Positions 56,681 to 64,000 of a stretch of 64,000 nt of DNA are shown here, piece after piece. A program made the translations under genes and the position numbers. Origin of the DNA: Cristatella mucedo (lineage: Eukaryota; Bryozoa; Phylactolaemata; Cristatellidae); the NCBI GenBank assembly GCA_009760855.2, contig WPIO01000003.1, positions 407,001 through 471,000 of the forward strand, in the 5' to 3' direction. How positions within the stretch are numbered: position 1 is the first letter of the stretch; each line of letters starts with the position of its first letter. The notes beneath the pieces are model-generated. The model was not told the origin of the DNA. It saw only the letters and a list, made by a program, of their open reading frames with translations, and did no database searches.

Positions 56681-57630
56681 GTACGACGAATTACCACGAT
56701 CCCACCGCAATCCACTCTAATTAGGCTAATATCAGCCAGACATTGGCATTGCCGAGCTCAAATTTTGGGCCGATATTGTAGTACACGTTCAATTTTTTGT
56801 ATTCACCAAATTTCATGTCGCTGCTCGCATGCTCACATATGCAAATGAACTTCGACGCCCGACGCCTGTACCGCAATCCACCACAATCCGTTCTAGTTCC
56901 CGTCAAATGCACCACAAATTAGCTGCTCACAGCTCCAAAAAGTTTGGAGTATCAAACTGCGCTACACGTACAATGTAGTTAAATACTTTCTCACGAAGTC
57001 CACTGAAATAACATTGCAGTGGCCCAGGCCAATACCGCTGCATTCCACGGCGAAACGAAAGAGATCTTGTTCACATGCTATTACGCACAAAGCAAGGTTG
57101 TTGCAGGAGAAAAATGCCGAGTGGATTTTGTGTGAATTTTGAAGGGAGATTGTTGGCAGGATCTGCTCAATGTAGGACCGGGTTGTGACGATCCAAGGCT
57201 TGATAGCGAGGTTTTGCAATCGGGCCGCGGCGGCCAAGGCAGCCACGAGTAGTAGCTCGGGAGGAGTGGGTATGATGAATTACCGCAATCCACTCTAATT
57301 AGGCTAACAATGACCAGACGCAACCATTGCCGAGCAATATCAGCAATACAATATGAGCTCAAATTTTGAGCTGATATTGTAGTACACGTTTGAATTTATC
57401 TGCCCACCAAATTTCATGTCGCTTCGCGCACGCGAACTTATGCAAATGAGCTTTGACGCCGGACGCCTGTACCGCAATCCACCGCAATGCATTCTAGTTC
57501 CCGTCAACCTCCACCACAAATCAGCTGCGCATCAGCTCCAAAAATTTTGGAATATCAAACTCCGCTACGCGGACAATGTACTCAGAAGATGTTTCGCGAT
57601 TCCGCTCACGCGTTCTCACGAAGTCCACTG
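56681..57630 (+). repeat. Tandem duplication, unit about 0.6 kb
   Basis: 56681-57000 is repeated at 57270-57630. Shared blocks include CCGCAATCCACTCTAATTAG, GATATTGTAGTACACGTT, CACCAAATTTCATGTCGCT, CGCCTGTACCGCAATCCACC and TCACGAAGTCCACTGAAATA. The offset drifts from 589 to 629 bp through small indels. Confidence 0.85.
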
Positions 57631-57639
57631 AAATAAGAT

Positions 57640-58440
57640 TGCGGTGGTGGCCCAGGCCAATACCGCAATCCACCGCAATCTACTGCATTCTACTGCGCAT
57701 CCAAAAATCTTGTTTTAAAAGCTTCATTTTTGATTGCATATAACAGCATTCTCTGCGAAGAGAGCACTTAAAAAACTTCACTTGCATTGGCATTGCCATT
57801 CTCGTGCAATGCGCTGCAATCGACTGCAGTAGCCCGGGCTAATACCGTAATCAATTTCAACCCACCGAATAAACCGCAAATAAATCGAAATAGATTGCGC
57901 CCAGCTCCAATATTTATTGCACATTAAAGTGAACTGTGAAGTGTGCACAGCCACGTAAAATTAAAAAAAATTGTGCATCCTCACAATGTGGCAATGGGCG
58001 GCAATCGCCTGCTGTAGATTGCGGTATTAGCCAGGACCATTGCAGTCGATTGCAGTGCATTACTGCTGAATGATCTAGGCAATTGTAGTGAAATTGTGTG
58101 ATCACAAAAGAACCAAATATTAGAGCAACGTGCAATCACTATTAGAGCTTAAAGTGTACGTATTCTGGTCGTTTCGCGGCGGGTTGCGGTTTGTTTGGCT
58201 ACTGGCCCGGGTAGTTGCCGTCGATTGCAGTGGATTGCTACATGATGGCCGAGGCAATTACAGCAAAGTGTTGCGAGTACACTATAACCGAAGAGTAGAG
58301 CAGCGTGTAATCATAATTAGAGCATCTAGTGGACGCGTTCTGGTCGCTGTGCGGCGGATTGCAGCGGATTTCGGCGGATTGAGTTGGATTGTGGTATGGG
58401 ACCGGGCCGTTGCAGTCGATTGCAAGGCATAGCATGAGAA
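57640..58440. repeat. Inverted and tandem CCGCAAT-rich array
   Basis: 57811-57856 is the reverse complement of 58017-58062 (about 39 of 46 bases by eye). From 58017 a unit recurs at 175-195-bp spacing: TGCAGTCGAT or its variant at 58041, 58216 and 58411, and ATTCTGGTCG or its variant at 58162 and 58337. Confidence 0.8.
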
Positions 58441-58800
58441 CGCGTGTGCACAATGACCTGGGAAACTACCGCTATCCACTCTATTCAACTGCAAATCACG
58501 ATTGAATTGCCATCGCGACGCTCTAATTGACATTGCAAATAACACCAGACTCGGTTCAAAGTGCAGCCACAAAATATTGCTCCGTTGTTTAGGTACAGGC
58601 AAAAGATGCAGCAAGCCTTGCGAAGGTAATCCTAAATCAAGCTATGGATAATTCACTTTGCTCTTTGATATTATCAGACATTTTAACTTTGAACTTCCCC
58701 CTCAAGCACGTTTGCTACGTCAACGGTACTGTGGCGCCGCTAGGGCTTCGCCATGTTGCCAGGGGGCGGCTGCAACAAAGACTGGTAGCCGTGCCGAGGT

Positions 58801-58919
<119 letters not shown>

Positions 58920-59360
58920 GCGCTTGCAACTAAACCGAACTAAAGTGCGCCACTATTCCCTCCCAAACTTTCGCAGACCACATGAGCGGCGGACCACATT
59001 TCCTTGGCTTCGCATCATTTGTGGCTGCCAGATAAGAAGGGCTTAAAGTTAAACCAAGAAAGCTTATAGTAAGCATAAGGTGACGCATTTGCAGTACCCC
59101 AAACAATAGAAATGGTTTATACTGACGCTGCGTGTTGAAATTTCAGTTGTGGCTATCGAGGAAGCCGACTAGTTAAATGGTAGTGACTGCTGTCGACTGA
59201 ATGCTATCTGGGCTTTCCGAAAGTGTAAGAGGTGCCAGAAGTCAGTGTGTTTAGCTAAAGAAAATTGCAGTTAACGTTAATTGTATTGTTCATGTCAGAA
59301 TTAAGGTTTTCAGCTTAGTGCATATGTATTCCTACATGCCTGCGAGCCATCTGCTACGGA

Positions 59361-59416
59361 GTTTCGCCGAAAATAAGACCTAAACTTTTCGGTTTAGGTC
59401 TTATTTTCGACGAAAC
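59361..59416. repeat. 25-bp inverted repeat, 6-nt loop
   Basis: Left arm 59361-59385 (GTTTCGCCGAAAATAAGACC..), loop TTTTCG, right arm 59392-59416; one mismatch in 25. A related CCGAAAATAAGCC occurs at 59491. The GAAAATAAGACC word is typical of DNA transposon ends, so this may be two terminal repeats joined head to head. Confidence 0.85.
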
Positions 59417-59895
59417 CCTAGCGTGCTAATCATAAAGGTGGTAAGCCCTAATGTAATCGTGAAAGTGGTAAGCCCTGTGTAAGCCCTAACCCGAAAATAA
59501 GCCTCATCCGCAGCTTCTTTGTGCAACGGAGCAGTCGTTGCAGTCGACTTCGGAGAGCGAGGTCGCGTGTTACCCGGCGGTGGAGGGAGAAGAGAACGAA
59601 AGCAGCCGGGACGCACACCAATCGATCGGAGGATCGGGCAACAGCAGCAGTGAATACTTTTTGTTCAACAAAATTCCGACGCCACTAAAACCAATGATTT
59701 TCAAGCAAATACTGCAAATGTTATGGAGCAAGTGGCGCTTTATATTATGCTGCCGCAACGTAGGGACAACCCATTCCCTATATAAAATATAGGGCCCCCA
59801 CGTTACTGTACGTGTGCTAACACGTGTGGTGCATTTTCTTCGGGGGGGGGGGGCACTATCTACGGTTTGTGAGGGCACACGTAGAGAGAATGCAT

Positions 59896-59917
59896 CCCCC
59901 ACATACGTATGTGGGGG
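59896..59917. repeat. 22-bp perfect palindrome
   Basis: CCCCCACATAC followed by GTATGTGGGGG. It lies between a 13-G run (59843-59855) and a GTGTGGGGGGG run (59939-59950). Confidence 0.9.
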
Positions 59918-60032
59918 CTCATGTGGGGATATGACTACGTGTGGGGGGGCACAAGTATTCTGGGTGGTGTGGTAGGAGGCAATCAAAGCTTTTGCTGAAG
60001 GGCTTGGTGATTTCTACGGTAATTACACCACT

Positions 60033-60140
60033 GGCAAAGTTGAGCAAACGAGACGAGTCTCTTTGTCTCTTCTCCCTATGTCTAGTTTCGTATCCCTTTT
60101 TTGTCTCGTCCTCGTCTTATCTCGTTTGCCCAACTTTGGC
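60033..60140. repeat. Short element with inverted ends
   Basis: Left GGCAAAGTTGAGCAAACGAG (60033-60052) and right CTCGTTTGCCCAACTTTGGC (60121-60140) are inverted copies with two mismatches over 20 bp; further GACGAG/CTCGTC pairing lies inside. Resembles a very small MITE. Confidence 0.7.
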
Positions 60141-60479
60141 CTCTAGAAACTGTCGTCGTCTAGTAGTCGTCGAATCTGTGTGCCACTCCCGGGTAGTAAG
60201 CCTTCAATTATGACACGGTAAACCTTGAGTCTTAATTTTAGATTAAAGAAAATAACATTTCGACCATCAGACAGGTTGGGTGCGAAAAGAAAGAGCTATT
60301 TCGTCGAGAACAAGAAAGGAATCGAGGAGGGCTCCATTGGTAAGAACCTGGCTGCTTTCTGTAAAGACAAGTTTGATCTCCGAATGGTCCTGTAATTGTG
60401 ATCAGAGTACGAAAACCTCAGTCAACAGGTGGGTGAGGCAATTCTAAGAAGATCAAGTGTGTATCAGATCATCATTCAT

Positions 60480-61016
60480 TGTTTCCTGAGCTGGAAGGCA
60501 TCATCTGTCGTGAGTGTCGCAATTGTCACATCACACCACTTCTCGCCCCAATCAAGCAGCAGATCGACTTCAAGGTTCTCTCACTTACTTCTAGGTCCCT
60601 TCATTCTCTGGCTCCTGCTTACCTATCAAAACTGCTCCTCCAACAGGCGAAAAATCGTACAACCCGCTATACTGACTCGAATCGTTTAGCCATACTTCGT
60701 ACGAGCCTTAAAGCGGTTGGAGACCGCGCCTTTAGTTTCTAAGCTACCAAAGCCTGAAGCTCACTGCCGACGCAGGTCACAACTTCCCCTGACGACATTT
60801 TAAAAGAAGCATAAAACGTACCGGTTTATTACAGCATTTGGTGGGTCTTTGTGATTCGTCTTTCGTGTGCATGTACCTACTTGCACTATGCCTTCTGCTT
60901 GCGGATGTTACCGCCAAACATTTGGTAATGCTTTATATGCAGCATCTGTAAAGTGCTTAGGAAGACGATCAGTTCTCTGAGAGCACTATACAAATGTATT
61001 ACTATTATTATTATTA
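60480..61016 (+). mobile_element. LINE family A, 3' portion
   Basis: Reads [40 protein letters not shown] and LKAVGDRAFSF, then the tail GAGAGCACTATACAAATGTA and (ATT)n. Confidence 0.88.
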
Positions 61017-61524
61017 TCAGTGGCTGAAGTCACCTTGGCTTGGGCGAGCACGTTAGACACTATCAAAAACCAGCGAAGCACTTTTGAAGCTTACTAGCTG
61101 AAGGTCAATCGCCAAAAAAATTTAATGCGAAGAACACCGAGATGAGCAGACTCCTACGAGTGGGTAGTGCAAGAGCACACTCGAGGAGCACGCACGTTGG
61201 ATAGGCAGACGAGCAAGTGAAGTGACCTGAAGTGCCGGCAGTTAACCTTGAATTTCTATAGGGAGCAAGTGAACCTCAGTCGTCAGTTGTCTGATGTGGC
61301 CGCTATGCCATTGGCGACACACGAGACGAGAGAGAATAGACGAGATTTTGAGTTTTGCATCAATGCAGACGAATAGGGGATGGCCGGAAGTCATTAAAAA
61401 GGCAATAAAAGCAATCTGGACGGAATTGCACAGAATCGTGAACTAGTGCTCCTATTTAAGCAGCTCTCATTTTGGAAATTTAATCAACTTAAAGTAGGTC
61501 GACTTAACATTGGAGTTAAGGTGC

Positions 61525-61915
61525 GTATCTAATTTTAAATCTTTTGGAATAGGATGCCTAGATAACAGTAAGAAGTCTCTTGAGGGATGATGGATGTACC
61601 AATTTGGAGGACTGAGTCTTGCAAATGTTTGGTGAAAACAATGTTGCCCACCACTATTTGTTTAATTCTACGATCGTTTAGCTTCGTGAATTTTTCAGCC
61701 ATCTCAATACGATTGTAGATGCAGGATGAACGGGAATAAATTGTGTCAGGTAAAAAGCAATGTCTACACCGGTCAAAAAATTGGAATAAAAGCGAAGATT
61801 GTGTTCGGTGGTGGAATCGGCCACGAGGAGAGTAAGAAGATAGTAAGAATAAGTACGATAGTAAGAAGAAGTGGGCCAAAGTTCGAACACTGAGCAACCC
61901 AATACTTTTTGGCAA
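61525..61915 (-). mobile_element. LINE RT C-terminal fragment
   Basis: Minus-strand frame with NRIEMAEKFTKLNDRRIKQI, VLQIGTSIIPQETSYCYLGI and LFQ, corresponding to the NxxKTE..LxIG..VRNLGVxFD segment of CR1/Jockey LINEs. It points opposite to its neighbours. Confidence 0.6.
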
Positions 61916-61929
61916 CCCAGTACTTGAAA

Positions 61930-62885
61930 TTATGGTATTTGAAGGTGCTTTATCAAATTTATTATTATTATGGGAAAACCAAGAGCCATTCAGAAATTGG
62001 AAAGGTTAATGCTCAAAATCGGCTCTGCCAGCATGTGTACTTTTGAGTATGCACGAAATTTAGATGTCGTGTTCCAAAGTTACCTTTCATTAGACGACCA
62101 CATCAGCTCCACAGTCAAGTCTGCCTACTCTCAGTTACATAGCATTGATACAATTTGGGCTTGTTCAGACAGGGATGCCACATCTAACTTTGCCCGTGCA
62201 TTTGTGACATCCCTTCTCGACTTCTGTAACTATCTGGTTGCTGGTCAACCGGCCTATGCTATCAGGCGCTTACAGCTTTTGCAAAACTCTGCTGCTGTGC
62301 TTCACTGTCGTGAGCGTTGAAGTTGCCCATATCACACCACTTCTCGTCGAATTACACTAGCTCCCAGTAAAATTAACGCATCGACTTGAAGGTATTGTCA
62401 CTTACTTTTAGGTCCCTTCATTCGTTACTTCCAATATACCTATCAGATCTACTACCCCTGCGAGGCTAGGGCATAGTAACACACACTTTTCTGCATCAAA
62501 TCTCTTAGCTACACCTCCTAGGAACCTCATGTCGTTTGGAGATAGTGTTTTAGTTCGTATACTGCCAAAGCCTAGACCTCATTCTCCAACTTGACCACAT
62601 TAAAAAAAGAAACTAAAAGTGCATCTATGTATCACAGCATTTAGTGGGTCCGTGTGATTCATCCTTTACGTGCTTATGCGTGCTGACGTTATGCATGCAG
62701 CCACTAACCATGTTTGCATGCTAACCCGGTGCATGTCAACCCTAACCATTTTACGCTTGACGTTCCTTGAGCATGCTACCACTAACCATTCGATCGTGCT
62801 TCCTTTGCAGCAAATTTAAAGTGCCTTGAAAGAGATTGAGTTCTCTGATGGTGCTATATCAAATGTATTATTATTTTTATTATTA
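61930..62885 (+). mobile_element. LINE family A, two abutting copies
   Basis: A short tail ends at 61971 (GGTGCTTTATCAAATTTATT and ATT), immediately followed by a second copy: GKPRAIQKLERLMLKIGSAS, LDVVFQSYLSLDDHISST, FVTSLLDFCNYLVAGQPAYA. It ends at 62885 with the standard tail. Confidence 0.88.
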
Positions 62886-62929
62886 TGAGCTCCCTAAATG
62901 TCGTAGATGTCGTATCCATGGTTGTGTGA

Positions 62930-63310
62930 CTCTAAAAGGGTTAGTAGCACTTCATTTGGACTATCGTGGAGAACAAGGTCATACAAATGTTTATTAAGCA
63001 TTCTGTCGGAAATCTAGTCGCAGCATAGTCTGTACTTTGAATGGCTATGCCTGCGCACTTACTTAGTCTTCTGTGGATGGATATGAAGACGTGGAAATAG
63101 GTGCACCTTGTGCTAAATTTAAGTTCGATGTGATATCCCAACCTGTCTCCCGTGTCGTATGAAGCGACTCTCTCCGTACTGCCACCGAAAATGCAGGCCT
63201 GCCGTTTTCATAGGACCGGGGTATCTTTCTATATCGCATACGACCCGTTTTGTGTCCGCTGGGAAAAGGCGAAACATTTTAGCACCTCTTATTTCAATTC
63301 GGTATAGCAA
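62930..63310 (-). mobile_element. Possible LINE ORF start with 2A-like motif
   Basis: Minus-strand frame from ATG at 63308-63310. At 63212-63235 it reads DIERYPGP, one residue from the 2A consensus D(V/I)ExNPGP that several CR1/L2-type LINEs carry at the start of their long ORF. The frame shifts near 63120. Tentative. Confidence 0.35.
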
Positions 63311-63319
63311 AATTTTATG

Positions 63320-64000
63320 ATCTCTCTTTGGTCGGCCAATGAAAATTGTGGTCGTGAGAAACCCCGGTCAAGCAAACGGTCAGAGGGCATGGCATTGAGA
63401 GGCTCTTGGCCAAGATCCGTTTTCTGTCCTGTTCCGCTTAATTACTAAAAGTTCAGTAACTAGTATCCTCTTATCGGATGCTGCTTCTGCCAGTAGGTGC
63501 CAAGCGCGGAATTTGACAGTTTAGATTCCAATGCTTTGTCAGCAATTCTATCGATCTATCACCTGGCTCTCTGCTTTTCTTCTTTAAACACAAGGAGATA
63601 TGTAAATTCACTGACTTTGAGCTAAAGAAGAGCAGACGACCAAGAAAAACTTGACGGTCTTTATATACTGATGCTACGTTTGGCTCATAGCAAGAGGCAG
63701 GCGGGAGGCAGACCTAGACAATTCGCGTTTAAAGGTGGCAGCCAAGATCGACATGGCGGTGCACCTAGTAGGATGAGAACGGCTGTGTTATCTGTTGTAA
63801 TGCCACCTACCACACAGCAACGTGCGGTGGCTGACAGAGCTTTTGGGCTTTGCCCGAACTGGCTAACCTCGTGAGCTGGCTGTTCAGCCAGCTCGTTTGG
63901 CTTACCGCTAATGTCAATCAGCAGCAGGCCCGCTTTGGCGTACCCAGCACCATAGGCATGGTATATAGGCTGGCCGCCCTACGATGCACAGACACACGGT
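63320..64000. other. No confident feature; hairpin at 63873-63894
   Basis: GAGCTGGCTG, TT, CAGCCAGCTC: 10-bp perfect arms. The plus-strand open frame at 63671-63874 has no recognised domain. Confidence 0.4.

Overview
This window is animal nuclear DNA. The evidence is long GT-AG introns, tRNA-derived SINEs, decayed CR1/L2-type LINEs with (ATT)n tails, a Tigger-type DNA transposon relic, microsatellites and a very low density of open frames. The repeat content and the ZIP7 sequence fit an invertebrate with a fairly large genome, but the clade cannot be settled by eye.

The one secure gene is an SLC39A7/ZIP7/Catsup-type zinc transporter on the minus strand, with its ATG at 38036-38038 and its stop at 18054-18056. 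I resolved eight coding exons. Every boundary is GT-AG, every phase agrees, and together they give 1,644 nt or 547 codons including no internal stop. Exon 5 (77 nt, 26353-26429) is easy to miss because it is short, but the phases only close when it is included. Introns range from 91 bp to 4.7 kb and are packed with old transposable elements.

A second, provisional gene lies downstream on the same strand. Exon-like blocks at 5049-5260, 4870-4980, 4607-4751, 4230-4385, 2824-2899 and 2696-2719 have consensus splice sites, and most junctions are phase-compatible. A possible first exon (12784-12901) sits in a CpG-rich block. I do not recognise the product, and one junction does not close in frame.

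The rest is repeats. 0-18 kb holds the provisional gene plus LINE family B, SINE-C and LINE RT fragments. 18-38 kb is ZIP7 with intronic repeats. 38-45 kb is mostly AT-rich with few features. 45-50.7 kb is a tandem array of about 2.1-kb units built on a LINE reverse transcriptase fragment. 50.9-51.7 kb is a Tigger relic. 53.5-56 kb holds a small repeated unknown coding element. 56.7-58.4 kb is a tandem and inverted array rich in CCGCAAT motifs. 59.3-60.1 kb has strong palindromes. 60.4-63.3 kb is further LINE debris, including a 2A-like DIExxPGP motif.

I found no bacterial-type system, rRNA, intact tRNA or CRISPR array. The most useful leads are the provisional gene, the exon 5 frame switch in ZIP7, the SINE/LINE shared tail and the 2.1-kb tandem array.
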